DNA from: Prorocentrum cordatum
Lineage: Eukaryota; Sar; Dinophyceae; Prorocentrales; Prorocentraceae
DNA: 64,000 nt
Direction: 5' to 3'
Assembly: GCA_963575745.1 (NCBI GenBank)
Contig: CAUYUJ010019926.1
Location: 436,236-500,235, forward strand
Positions 34,531 to 45,070 of this stretch are shown one piece after another. The position numbers and the translations under genes were made by a program. The first letter of the stretch is position 1. Every line of letters starts with the position of its first letter. The notes beneath the pieces are model-generated. The model was not told the origin of the DNA, did no database searches, and saw nothing but the letters and a program-made list of their open reading frames with translations.

Positions 34531-34799
34531 GAAGCTACCACGGAGCAGAACGCCAGGAAAAAAAATGCACGAGGACATATGGAGTCAAGAGGGGGACAGG
34601 GGAGGAGGGAAGCCCAAGTGTGTGTCTTTGGGGCGTCGGATGGCCGCGGCCGATGATACTTCTAATAGAATGAAAGGGTTCGCGCAGAGTGAGAGCGTAC
34701 AAGGCAAGGCGCACAAGAGGGATGGTGCAGAGCAGGGCTTGGCCATGCGAGGTCCAAGCAATAGCCCACGCGAGGAAGGTGCACTACGCGAGCACCGCT

Positions 34800-35432
34800 G
34801 AGATATTCAAACACTTCGGAGGTGGTGTGGCCCTGCCCCATGGTGGTCCGGTCGTTGTCGCCTATGACATTCTCGCAGCTCGGGTTTCCGAGATGCCCTG
34901 AGCTGAGGTGGTGTGGCCACCTTTGCCTGAGGCATCTTCGCAACCCTGACCTCTGAGATGCCCTGCCTGATTGTGGTCATTGCTTCTCGCCTGAGACGGC
35001 CCTGCAACTGTGGGTGATGAGATGCACTGAGCTCAGGTGGTCAGGCCGCTTCCGCATTAGACATCCTCGCAACTCTCACCTCGAGGATGCTCTGCCCCCT
35101 GGTGGTCCGGCCGCTTTCGCCTGGGACATCCTCGAAACTCTGGGTTCCGAGAGGCCCTGAGCTGGGGTGGTCAGTCTAATTTCGCCTCAGACATCCTCGC
35201 AACTCTGACCTAGGAGATACCACGCTCCATGGTGGCTCGGCCACTTTCGCTTGGGACATCCGGGGAACCCTGGATTCCGAGATGCCCTGAGCTGAGGTGG
35301 TCAGGACACATTGGCCTGAGATATCCTTGCAACTCTGACCTCATGCCCTGTCCTATGGTGGTCCAGCCACGTTCGCCTATGATATCCTCGTAAACTGTGG
35401 ACTCTGAGATGTCATGAGCTGAGGTGGTCATG
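34800..35432. repeat. 129-bp tandem repeat, about five copies
   Basis: The element AGCTGAGGTGGT(C/G)(A/T)GG recurs at 34901, 35030, 35161, 35290 and 35417 (spacings 129, 131, 129, 127). Each unit is two related half-units of about 65 bp sharing GACATCCTCGCAACTCTG. No coding interpretation. Confidence 0.85.
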
Positions 35433-35442
35433 TCACCTCCGC

Positions 35443-35486
<44 letters not shown>

Positions 35487-35515
35487 AACGACAACGACGA
35501 CGACGAACGAACTCG
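35443..35515 (+). repeat. (GAC)n tract
   Basis: A short pure GAC/AAC tract like those in units 7-9, here between the 129-bp array and array E. Confidence 0.9.
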
Positions 35516-35559
35516 GCGACGACAACTGGCCATCCGGGGTCGTCCTGGAGGCGTCTGGC

Positions 35560-36126
35560 GCTCCTCATTGAAGCATCTGAACAGTTCGTTCGGATCTCGT
35601 GGCAGGTCTCTTGGGGGCCTCCTGGAAGCAGTTCCGAGGCTCTTGGGGCCTGGTTCAGTGCCTGTTGGGGGCCGTTTGGGGTGCTTTGGGGGGCCCCTCG
35701 GGAGCCTCTTGGGGGCCCCTTGGGGGCCTCTGGCGGCGTCTTGGGGGCCTCCCGGGCGCCTCTTGGGGCCTCCTGGGGGCCTCTCGGGGCCGAGGGCCCA
35801 GAAAGTCCGTTCGGATCCCCCGTCTGGGCCCCTTCTTAAAGCCGTCTTGGGGCCCTCTTGGGCCATCTTGGGTGTCTCTTGGGCTGTCTTGGGTCCCTCT
35901 TGGGTTGTCTTGGGGTCTGTTGGGCCCTCATGGGCTGCGTTAAGGCGGTCTTCGGGGCTTCTTGGACTGTTTGGAGCGTCGGAAAAACGAAAAAGGTGCT
36001 TCTGCTAAAAATGTACGTTCCCAAAGGAATTGGAATGTGTTGCCCTCTTGGGGGGCATTTTGATAGGCCTGTGGGAGGCACCTTGAAGCGTCTCGGCGCC
36101 TTCCTGCGACACCTTGGGGCCATCTT
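35560..36126 (-). repeat. CCAAGACGGCC-type array E
   Basis: Reverse-oriented units (CTTGGGGGCCTCTTGGGGCC). The minus-strand core at about 36000-36040 contains AATTCCTTTGGGAACGTACA, aligning with the cores of arrays A, B and F. It ends at CCTTGGGGCCATCTT (36112-36126), which is repeated exactly at 36957-36971 on the other side of the retroposed gene. Confidence 0.8.
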
Positions 36127-36299
36127 TTTTGTTGTTGCACTTGTGGTTCGCTTCCCCCATCTCGCGTTGCCAATCTCGCTTCGCTGGGGTCGCGCCGGGC
36201 GGACAGACCCGGCGAACGCGACTTTAAAATGAGCGCGCAGGTTATCATACGAGCGGGCAGGACGTTAAACCGAGCGGGATTCAGAAGAGGACAATTGAG

Positions 36300-36848
36300 C
36301 TAGCACGCGGTACAAACGTCAGTAGTACAACAGTACCCCCTTGTGCAGTCCCCATATTGAGTGCACTTATATCCTGGAGAAACCCAATTAGTGTCACCCA
36401 CACAGCAAGTTTGATAATTCCTATGAAAATCAACAAATCCGATTTGCTCCTGCTTGACGCAGCAGTAAGTGTTTGCTAGAGGGCACTCCAACGTACAGTA
36501 CGCCGAGGAACGGAGATGCACGTCGCCAGGATGTTTTTGCTGGCGATGCATGGTTGAGTTGAGGTTCTGGACATCGATCGGTATAATATCCTCCACTCTC
36601 GCCTCCTGATATTGTTTGTGGTCCGAAGTCGCGTCCTTCCAAATGTTCGCGATTTGCGGTTCGCTGGGGCCCGACGCCCGTGACTGGAGTAGCCCCACGC
36701 CGTCGGCCTCGTTCGTGGCGTCGCAGTTGTGCGAATCCTCATCCATCAGGCAGCGTTCCTCCGAGGTCTTGGCTAAGTCATCGGCGGCAACGCAGCCGCG
36801 GCCGACGAGCAGGATGGCGAACGCTCCCGCAAGCACCACGACGTTCAT
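36300..36848 (-). CDS. Secreted cysteine-rich protein, intronless
   Basis: 182 codons from the ATG at 36848 to TAG at 36300. Residues 1-20 are a signal peptide (MNVVVLAGAFAILLVGRGC, then VAADD), which is why I chose this ATG over in-frame upstream near-cognate codons. Next come a short acidic Cys-containing segment and EADGVGLLQSR; an acidic stretch ending in LLQ after the signal peptide is, to my knowledge, frequent in dinoflagellate secreted proteins. The C-terminal 65 residues hold twelve cysteines including three CC pairs (NTYCCV, QTCCVG, GYCCTT), suggesting a disulphide-knit extracellular domain. I do not recognise the domain and assign no function. There are no introns, frameshifts or premature stops. 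Transcription would have to come from local sequence, since retroposition does not bring a promoter. Confidence 0.75.
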   Translation of the reverse strand: MNVVVLAGAFAILLVGRGCVAADDLAKTSEERCLMDEDSHNCDATNEADGVGLLQSRASGPSEPQIANIWKDATSDHKQYQEARVEDIIPIDVQNLNSTMHRQQKHPGDVHLRSSAYCTLECPLANTYCCVKQEQIGFVDFHRNYQTCCVGDTNWVSPGYKCTQYGDCTRGYCCTTDVCTAC

Positions 36849-36931
36849 TGCGGCAACGGCGGAGTAACAGGGGCTTGGCAGCAATAGGCGCAAACCAAAA
36901 GTTCCCTATTCCTGAAGAGTTGCCACAATGT

Positions 36932-36953
36932 CTTGAGCCAAAATGGTTACGGA
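36932..36953 (-). promoter_or_regulatory. Relict dinoflagellate spliced-leader sequence
   Basis: The minus strand reads TCCGTAA followed by CCATTTTGGCTCAAG. The dinoflagellate spliced leader is 22 nt, (T/A/G)CCGTAG followed by CCATTTTGGCTCAAG. The match is 21 of 22, with G to A at position 7. In genomic DNA the leader is normally added in trans, so its presence immediately upstream of a coding sequence indicates a reverse-transcribed mature mRNA. Confidence 0.9.
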
Positions 36954-36956
36954 GCG

Positions 36957-37620
36957 CCTTGGGGCCATCTTGGGCGTCTTAGGCGATGGTTCGGTGACTC
37001 TCTGGGCTGCATTGGACCGTCTTGGAGCCTTCTTGGAGCCCTTTTCAGCACGTTTCGGGACTGCCTTGGGCCGTCTGTGAGCGCTCCCGGAGGCCGTGAC
37101 ACGCCATGCCCCCCGTGGTCCCTTGGCCCGTCCAGGCGGCCTCGTCCCCCGGGTCTGTTCTGGAGCCTCTTGGGGCCTCCTTGGCGCCTTCTGGCGGTCT
37201 TCTGTGAGGCCCCGGGGCTCCCCGAGGGCCCCGGGGCTCACATTTGCGGCCGTCTTGGGCCCTTCGTGGGCCGTCCTGGAGCTCTCTTGGGCTGAATGGG
37301 AGCCCTCTGGGGCGCGTCCTCGGCCGGACCGACAGCGAAAACAAGCAATATCTTTAAAATATACGTTTTACGAAGGGAATGGGGCTATTTTGGCCCCTCG
37401 GGGCTCTCTTTGGGGCTTTATTCGGGGTCGCTTGGGGTGTCTTGGGGGCTTCTGAAGCCGCCTTGGTGGCCATGTTGGGCGCCTGGGAGCGACCTTCGGG
37501 CGTCCCGGGTCTATTCTGGAGCCTCTTGGGGCCTCCTTGGTGCCTTCTGGCGGTCTTCTGTGAGGCCCCGGGGCTCCCCGAGGGCCCCGGAGCCCATATT
37601 TGTGGTAACGGCGCCGGCCC
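36957..37620 (-). repeat. CCAAGACGGCC-type array F
   Basis: Reverse-oriented units. The core at 37364-37383, CGTTTTACGAAGGGAATGGG, is an exact reverse complement of 6444-6463 in array A. A longer unit (GTTCTGGAGCCTCTTGGGGC through GAGGGCCCCGG) is duplicated at about 37157-37235 and 37510-37590. Confidence 0.85.
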
Positions 37621-37678
37621 CGGGCGCCCGGACCCGGTGCGCCGTTATATGTATAAACATATGATGTTTATACATCTA

Positions 37679-37679
<1 letters not shown>

Positions 37680-37718
<39 letters not shown>

Positions 37719-37727
37719 ATTGTTAAT
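37680..37727. repeat. (TA)n tract next to dispersed tail repeat
   Basis: Pure TA dinucleotides at about 37682-37714. On the minus strand this lies 3' of the tail repeat 37728-37830, mirroring the (AAAT)n tract of copy 1. Confidence 0.85.
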
Positions 37728-37830
37728 ACACGATTAATGCATGAATAAATGTATGCACAAACTCAACGTTGTTTTTAATACTAGATCCCTGCATTTCTAA
37801 TACATGATCCGCACGCGGAGCATGTATAAA
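37728..37830 (-). repeat. Dispersed tail repeat, copy 2
   Basis: Matches 33450-33565 in the same orientation, ending at ACATGATCCGCACGCGGAGC. Sequence beyond the shared block differs, so what is shared is a 3' tail and not a whole gene. Confidence 0.75.
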
Positions 37831-38670
37831 AAATGGCACAACATGCTTATGACATTGCATCGGTTGTGAACGATTTGGTTAAATGGATCTCTCAGGCTCT
37901 CCACCGCCTCAAGCGGTGTGCGTTCAGAACGAGAGCGCAGCAATGTCACAGAAAAGCGCGGCATTGGCGGTGCAGCACCGCGCGCTGTCAAATGCTAGAG
38001 CGCGCAAGAACACCGGAAAGAGGAGAGGAGACGAACAACACCCGATCGATCGATCTGGACGAGAACCGCGCCCTGCGCTGCTGCAGGCGCAACGCGGTCT
38101 CAGACCGCCCCGCCCCGGGAGGGAGGGAGGAACGGGAGAGCGCGAAACGGTGGGAGGGAGGGAGGGTTGGAAGCACGGGAGGGAGGGGGAGGGGGGAAGG
38201 GGACGGAGGGATGGAAGGCGAGGGAGGGAGGGAGGGAGGGAGGGAGAGGCGGCTTGGGGGGGAAGGGGGGCGGGAGAGGGAGCGAAGGAAGGGAAGGAAG
38301 AAAGAAGTCACCCTCACCTCGTCTCGCCGCGAGGAGATCACGACGGGAGATCTTGGGCGTCTTCGGCCTCCTGGGATCGGCGGCGCCGAAAAGCGGCCCA
38401 GGATGGAGAGCCCGTGCCGGAGAAGGGGCCCAGACCTCCGGGGGGGGGGGGGGTGGTCGACATGGAAAAGCACAATAAGACACACGCGCGACGTTGGACA
38501 ACTGGGGGTAGGGAGGGGGGGGGGGAGGGAGGGAAGGGAGGGAGGGAAGAGAGAAGGGGGGAGGGAGGGGGGAGGGAAGGCGAGGGCCGGAAGAAAAGGG
38601 GCGAAGGGGGGACGGGCGGAGTTGGGGGGAAGGGGGGGCAGAGGGAGGAAAACAGCGCGGGTGTCAATTG
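37831..38670. other. GGGA-rich low-complexity tract
   Basis: GGGAGGGA repeats at about 38145-38300 and 38505-38650 account for long Gly/Arg/Glu and Pro/Ser/Leu frames. No gene recognised. Confidence 0.7.
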
Positions 38671-41460
38671 ACGCCATCATGGGAAGTTGTAAAAATGTGG
38701 AGGTGCGTTGGGCCATCCTCCAGGGACGTCTTCGTTGGCCGAGGGTCCTCTCTCACCACGGATTCTCACTTCAGCCACGCGCCCAGAGACAATAAATGAC
38801 CGTTCGGCCCCCTCATTCTGATAAGATTCGCGTTCCCGAAGCCAGAATACCCTGCAAATTGCGGCACATTCGCGCTAACGAAGCCAGACTCCCTGGTAAG
38901 TTACACGAGAATCGCGTTTCCGAGAACAGTTTCCTTGGAAACGCATAAGAAACAAATATACACCGCGCCACCCCGATGTTGCCCCAGAACCCGAAAAATC
39001 CGGGGATTGACAAACAGCCGGCCACTGCTGATGCATGCGTTCCAGTTTCCGAACAAACACGCGCGCCGCTCGCAAGACAGCGCGGCTTGCACTTCTGGCG
39101 CTGCCGGGTGCTGCGGCGCGAAGGTCGACCGCCTCCAGCGTGTCAGCCTGGATCCGCTTCTGCCATGGCTGCGTGCCCCCACTTGTCTCCCGTGCCCGAA
39201 ACGCCTGCTGCGCGGCCCAGCGCGCGCGCCCGTCCAGAACGCGCGCGCGGTTGGCGCCGTGAGCGTTGCAGCTGCATGCTAGGGGCCTCCAGGGGCAACC
39301 CTGTGAATGAGGCTCGAATCTGGCTTGGATCCCGATAGAGAGCTGGGTCGCGCTGCGCGCGACGCCTCGCCGCGCGCTGCCGCGTGAAACTCGATGGTGG
39401 AAGCGCGCTGCGCGCGCCCGCGGCTCGGCCGCCCTCGTCTGCGACCGCGAGAACGACCGCGTTGTCCATTCCCTCCCTGATGCGTCGGCCCAATGAGAGT
39501 TCCTTGAACTTTCACCATGACGCCCGCGAGCGGAAGCCGACGGAAGTAAAACGCGGTGAAGGACGGCGGAAGGCCGTCGGAAGGCTCGCGGAAGACAGCG
39601 GAAGCAAATGACGCCCCGTCCGAGCCCCCGTACCCCCGTAGAAACCTAGCAATGTAGTGTTCTGCCGTGGGCCGGGCGGGATCCCGCGTAACTTAACTCC
39701 TATATATGTGTATAAATATATACTTATATATAGATATAATATCATAATTCTAGTTCAGCCTCTCAGCCAGACTAAAATCCCACCCATTAGAAATAGGGTA
39801 CATAAATATCCCGGGTCGGTCACACATCCCGCCACGCTGGAATCGGTTCGAAGTCAGGTGGGGCACCGAAGTTGAGGCATTCCTGCCATGTCAGGATCGT
39901 CTTGAGGTCATTATGAAATCAAACCGTGGTCATGTTTGGATCGCGCAGCCGTCGCGTGTTCATTATGTGGCCGCCCTGGGCACGCGTGGATCTATCTCGT
40001 TGCCATCGGGCTATCTCGGGGTCATTCGTGGCTCACGTGTTTGGTCATCGTCGAATCGGCCTGAGACGGTCCAGAATCCATGGTGGGATCGTGTCGGGGT
40101 GGCGTCATCCCACGGTAGGGATGTTATCGTCTGTGGCCCCAGGCCCACCTTGAAGCATTATGTGGCCATGGGGTCGCTTTGGGATCGCGCGCGCGCGAGC
40201 GCCATGCACGCGCGCGCGACATCTCATCTTGCCGATGGGTGCACAAACATATGTTTCTCGTTCGCGTTTCCAAGGAACCTTTTGTTGGGGCCAAGTAGTG
40301 CGGTGATAGCTTCTGATACCGCGGTGCAATCTCTTCGCTTGGCCGCGACGTCGCCTGCGGGGGTGGGGCAGGGCCCCGAGAGCCCACTGCAGGGGCCCAT
40401 GAAAATGGAGGGGGCCGCGGCCGCGCAGCGAGCCGAAGCTGGCGAGAGCGGCGACCGGGCCCATTGTCAAGCTCGGCGGCCTCCGAACCTACCGCAGGCG
40501 ATCGCATGATCAAGCAGCGCAGTGAGCTGTTCGCCCCCCCCCCCCCCCTGCCAAGTCTGCTGCGCAAGCTTGGCGGAGCGGCTGCCCGCCACTCCGCGAA
40601 GAATCGCGCTGCCGCGGCATAGCGAGCGCGTCTCCAGCGCCGGGCCGTGGCGAGTGGAGCGCGAGAGCGGTCGCTGATGTCCCTGTCTCGCATTGCAATC
40701 GCTAGCCTGGTAGGTTCGGCGCGCGAGGCGCTGCGCGCGTCGGCTGCGACGATGGCGCGCCCAAGCCTGCATTCCAAATTAGGGCGCGCCCGCAGGGCGC
40801 GCGCGTCGGTGCCCGACGGCGTAGCTGTGGAATGTAATGCTAGATAGTCGCCCACAGTCTAGGTTTCGAGGGCCTGGGGCCTGGTCTCTCGGGCCCCTAC
40901 GAATGAATATTTTTGGGCCGCGAATTGGGCCGCCAGCTGCGCACCGCGCCTCGGGCCAGAATCGCGCGCATCAGGCGCGTCGTTCCGCGCGTTGGGATGC
41001 AGCGCAAGTACGTTGGCAGAGGAAACCCAGAACGTGGGTAGGAGACTGCGCCCGAGCCCGGCACCTCACGTCGCTAAGACAAGCTGGCCCGCAGGGAAAT
41101 CTGCGCTAGCCAGCCTGTCTGCAAAGGGAGACCGCGCGTCGACGGGCGCTGCGCCCGCTGCCGGTCTGAAAGAACCTCGAGCCATAGCCGCGGCAGTGCC
41201 TGCTGGTGCCTGGCAGGTCGAGACCACCTCGCCACTGGACATCTGGAACGGGGGGGGGGGGGGGGGCACCATCTGCCATCTCATTCCATGGGCGGCCGCT
41301 GTGGGCGGGCGCATGGCCCCGAAGAAATTCCCGATGCGTCCTGGCGAGCGCCAGCGCGCGAGCGCCAGCGCGAGCCCGTCCACCATCCTTTTTAAGCAAG
41401 CATGTCGAGTACGGACAGTGCGCGACGCGCACTGCCACGTGCCCCCAAACAGGGCTCGAC
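38671..41460. other. Unrecognised sequence
   Basis: No gene recognised. Around 38815-38950 GAAGCCAGA(A/C)T-like motifs recur. A TATATA stretch lies at about 39700-39740. At 39900-40200 two diverged segments share GTGGCC(G/A) and CATTATGTGGCC, suggesting an old duplication. Homopolymers (C11 near 40537, G14 near 41251) interrupt frames. Confidence 0.4.
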
Positions 41461-41469
41461 AGTTGGCAG

Positions 41470-42191
41470 CCGTGGATGCCACTCGCCGCCTACAGAACTC
41501 GATGTAGTTATCTTCCATCTGCTTCCAATTATCCCGGCTTTGCGCGGCTGCGATCCATGAGTGAGGGCCAACCGGCCTTCCTGAAGTGCCTGTGAAAAAT
41601 CTTCCCAGACTGCCAGCGCGTGAGAGGCCGCGCCTGCGCTCTCCTACCCGCTACAGACAAGTCAAGCATCACCTTCGCCCAGCGGCCGTCGTTCCGTCGA
41701 GCGACATGTCCTCCCCACTGGAACTTCCGTCTTAAAATTTATTCCACCCAATTCCGAACGCCGTGCTCCCGGCTGATATTGACCGCTGCGCGTGTAGAGC
41801 GCATGACCCAACTGATCCAATCTTCCAAGATCTTCTCTCCATCTGTGCCGATAACCACTTTCATTTTCACGCCAACGACTGATCTCAACATTTGCCGGTG
41901 CAGCCTGCTGATCACGGACTCGCGCTTCGATGTCAGTGCCCAAGACGAACAACCATACAAAAAAGTAGGCTGGGCGACGCAAGTAAATAAACGCAAACGT
42001 TGTGATCGAGGATAGGACCGACTGGTCAATTCTTCCCGGTACACAGCGAATTTCGCCCAGTGTCCTGCGTCTCGGAAAGGTTGAGCAACTTGCCCATATG
42101 CATCGTCGCCTTGCTGTCTGGTAGCACTTCGAAACTGCGCGCCTGTACTTTTACAGTGGTTGCCGAAGTGCCCCTGCCGAAGACGTTCCAC
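41470..42191 (-). pseudogene. LINE ORF2, C-terminal segment, frameshifted
   Basis: The frame starting near 42191 gives RLRLFTCVAQPTFLYGCSSW and SRLHRQMLRSVVG, the typical segment downstream of the LINE RT. Shifted frames continue with WGGHVARRNDGRWAKVMLDL and then AAAQSRDNWKQMEDNYIEFC at about 41490-41545, a usual LINE C-terminus. At least two frameshifts are needed to join these. Confidence 0.75.
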
Positions 42192-43260
42192 AAAATCTTT
42201 GTCTTGTCCTCGTGCACTCCCAATCCAAATTCCTTTGCTCCGCGCATTAAATCTTCCATCATGTGGCTTGCTTGATAAAACGAACAGGCCACCAGCAACA
42301 GGTCATCTGCAAAACGTAAGTTTGTCAGTCTGCGCGATTTGTATGTCTGAACGCCCTACCGCTTTCGTTGCCACTTGTCACGCAGTCCACGCGTGAGCTT
42401 TTCCAAAGCTGCGTTAAACAAGACAGGGGAGATGGGGCCCCCTTGTCTTGCACCACGCCGTATGTCAATGGATTTGCTGATTCCACCGCTCTGCACGGCG
42501 AAAGACTGCCCCCTGTAGATACGTTGCAAGACATTGATATAAGCAGAAGGCACCTTCTGCTCGCGCAACGCCGCCCACAAACGATCGTGGTTGAGGAAAT
42601 CGAAAGCCTTCCGGAAATCAACGCCAACCAGCCATAAGGGCGTCTGAAACTCGCGAAATATCTCCGACAATAAAGTGACAACAAAAATGTGATCGTCGCA
42701 AGAAAACCCGGCTCGGAAACCCGCCTGGTCAATTGACTGCTCAGACAACTATGTGTCCTTGATCCTTCCCAGCACCACGCGGCTGAACAATGTGTATAGA
42801 ATCGGCAATATTGTCATCGGCCGATAGTTGTCGACCGACTTCGGATCCCCCTTCTTGATCAAGACTTTGAGGCGGGAGTGCCTCCAGTACTCTGGCACCT
42901 CGGCGCTCGGCTGCAGGATGTCGGAGAACAGAGCGGCAATTGCCGAAATGAGCTTGTCGCTGCCTTCCTTCAGTAATTCCACAACAACGCCACGTGTGCC
43001 AGCACTCTTCCCGTTGGACATGAACTTCAATTGCTTGCGAACCTCGACAGCGTCCACCGGAGCTACAACATCGGCATCACAACCAAAATCGCATCCTTCA
43101 GAACTGGTATTGTGCTCCTCCCGGCCTGCGTACAAAGCTGTATAGAAATCTGCAAAAATGTCGGACATTTCCTGTCTATCAGTCTTCTCGGCGCCCTCCG
43201 CGCCCCGAATACATCCAATTATACACCGTTTCCCGTTGCGCTTGGTACCCGCGATGTTTT
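42026..43260 (-). pseudogene. LINE ORF2, reverse transcriptase domain
   Basis: A single phase runs through two in-frame TAG codons (42749-42751 after GRIKDT, and 42356-42358 after KWQRKR). Motifs in order: SNGKSAGTRGVVVELLKEG, WRHSRLKVLIKKGDPKSVDN then YRPMTILPILYTLFSRVV, QAGFRAGFSCDDHIF, LVGVDFRKAFD (first catalytic Asp), GARQGGPISPVLFNAALE, and FADDLLLVA (the catalytic Asp pair, at about 42300-42315). Catalytic residues are intact, so inactivation is by the stops and frameshifts. The first TAG is one change from CAG (Gln). Confidence 0.9.
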
Positions 43261-44403
43261 TTTAGATCTCGTAATTGGTCTATGATCTGTCTTATGTTTG
43301 CACTCTTCCTCGCCTTCAGGATTGCCTTCGTTTCTTTTTTGGATTAACTTGGCGACCCGCCTTTCCGACGGCCGATCCTTCCGAACACGGGCCTTCTTCC
43401 TCTCCGCAATCAGGTCGTTCAGGCTCTGCTGGTTCCGATCCCTTGCGCTGGCACCCATTGGTTCACATTGTTTAAGATCCCGGCCAAGACGCAGAATAAT
43501 ATATTCGATGTGTTTGCGCCGCTCTTCCAAAGATCCGTGCACCGAGTAATCAACATCAAGATGATCATCCAAAGCTGCGTCGTCGCGATTTCGATCCTGT
43601 GTTTTCCACCCGTGCAGTGAAATATGTTTCGTGGCATGTTTCGGGTTGTTGTTTTTTTTTTTTTTTGTTTTTATCTTGGCGTGGGCAACCCCTCGAAAGA
43701 CATACCTCGCCGAACGATGATCCGCACCTAAATTGATGTCGTAGCCGGCTTCGCAATCTTTCGGAATCAACCATCTCCTCCTTTCAAACAAAATGTAATC
43801 GATCAGCCGCTCCACGTTGTCCTGTGCGTGAGTCCGCTGCTTCTCAAAAGGTTTCCTGAAAATCGTGTTTAAGATCCTCAGTTCATTCACGGACGCCCAC
43901 TGTACGAGTAGTTGGCCTCTGTCGTTTCTCGCTCCAACCCCATCCTTACCCAAAACTTGAGGATCGTCGCCTGGCCCGGGCGTGCCGACGACAGCGTTAA
44001 AGTCACCAAATAGTAATACTGTGCGGTTACGCCCGTGACCTTGTGCACATAGTTGGTCTAGAGCTGCGTAAACAGCCTCATCTTCGACCTCCTCGCCCCA
44101 CGACGTTGGCATATGTACAACTCTGATTCTGAAACGCCGCCCCACCACATCCAAATCAATTGCACATAGTCTTTCCGACACTGGGTGAAAAACACGGAAA
44201 TCCTTGACCCACCGCTTGTGCAGTAAACATGCAGCACCACGACTGTCCGGTCTCCCACCTGCGCCTAAAAATAAATGTCCTGAAGTGGTCCAGAGCTCTC
44301 TGTGCTCCTCCCGCCACGTCTCATTCAGAGCGACGATGTCCCAGCGCACCAAGTCCAGCTCCTCCAGTAGTAGCTGCTCACGAGCCTCACTTTCTATAGA
44401 CAT
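43219..44403 (-). pseudogene. LINE ORF2, endonuclease domain (EEP/APE type)
   Basis: Begins at the ATG at 44403. The endonuclease/exonuclease/phosphatase signatures appear in order: DIVALNETW with the catalytic Glu, RGAACLLHKRW, VVHMPTSWG, LLFGDFNAVVG, LRILNTIFRK, RLIDYILFERR and GADHRSARYVF with the Asp-His pair. In the family this domain nicks target DNA to prime reverse transcription. After about residue 250 the text becomes basic linker, including KTKKKKNNN encoded by a T-rich run near 43651-43667 on the plus strand. The frame stops at 43219, and the RT continues in another phase. Confidence 0.85.
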
Positions 44404-44776
44404 CACGTTCTTCAATAAAAAAATTCAACTCCACAACACCGTCCCGCTCCATTGCTGCATAAATGTGGTCTTCCTCCGCCCCTCCTGTGGCATGCATATC
44501 CTGTGCAATACCCGGCATCGCAATCGTGTCTCTGGTCACCGCCTTCTGCATAGCAATGTCCTTCTCGACCGTAGGTGCAGAATCCTGCCGAGTATCAGGC
44601 GCGACAGGCTGGCGACCCGGAAAGTCACCAGGAATGTCGCAATACTTTCCCCTCCCTCCCCCTCTTGATCTGCAGACGGTGTAACCTTCATGTGAATGTG
44701 CTTGAACAAGTACGTGTCCTGCTTCTCCTCCTTCTCCTCTTCCCCTCTGTGTCCCCTCTCCCCTGGCTTCCACTGG

Positions 44777-45070
44777 TCACTCGCTCTCTGTGTCCGGGTC
44801 GGGTGACGTTTTCTTCAGCCATTTCGCCATTGATGCGTCCACGTCCGCTTGCACTGTTTTTGCGGATGCTGATGTGCACCATTCCCCCTGCTCGTTGTAC
44901 CATGCCACCTTCCTTTCCTTCCCAAAAGCGTCCTTGATGACCACCATGCTTTTCGGCCAAATTATGTTCCATTCTTTGTTTTTGAAAGGTGATATTTCGG
45001 GTCCCCCAATCGTTTCTCCTTCTCTTGTTCTTCTTTCGTTAAGTTGTTGCGGAAAATATATCTCCCACAA
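44777..45070 (-). pseudogene. LINE ORF1, 3' part in a shifted frame
   Basis: 97 codons overlap the end of the previous frame by 32 bp in another phase. Text such as NKEWNIIWPKSMVVIKDAFG and ERKVAWYNEQGEWCTSASAK is ordinary protein composition and ends DPDTESE before a stop. The simplest reading is one ORF1 with a one-base frameshift in the overlap. Programmed frameshifting cannot be excluded, but no slippery heptamer was identified. Confidence 0.6.

Larger units (their letters stand above)
36127..36956 (-). mobile_element. Processed (retroposed) gene copy with relict spliced leader
   Basis: The 830-bp interval has the parts of a reverse-transcribed mRNA. On the minus strand, in order, it has a relict spliced leader (36932-36953), an 83-nt leader region, an intronless coding sequence (36300-36848), a 3' region of about 170 nt, and a short A run (AAAAAA at about 36125-36130). 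It is bounded by identical 15-bp direct repeats, CCTTGGGGCCATCTT, at 36112-36126 and 36957-36971, consistent with a target-site duplication. The host sequence is itself repetitive and related 15-mers occur nearby, so the duplication is suggestive and not conclusive. Confidence 0.75.

Noticed and set aside
34800-35432. Regular spacing reminiscent of a CRISPR array
   Set aside because: Both halves of every unit are similar, so there are no unique spacers, and the genome is eukaryotic.
36300-36893. Longer start (TTG at 36893) for the secreted protein
   Set aside because: The ATG at 36848 begins a textbook signal peptide. The 15 upstream residues would bury it and need a non-ATG start.
37833-38795. 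320-codon plus-strand frame
   Set aside because: Two thirds of it is GGGA low-complexity text (Gly/Arg/Glu), with opposite-strand frames equally open.
39913-40509. 198-codon plus-strand frame as a gene
   Set aside because: The frame runs through diverged direct repeats and a GC-rich tail, with no domain, and the opposite strand is also open.
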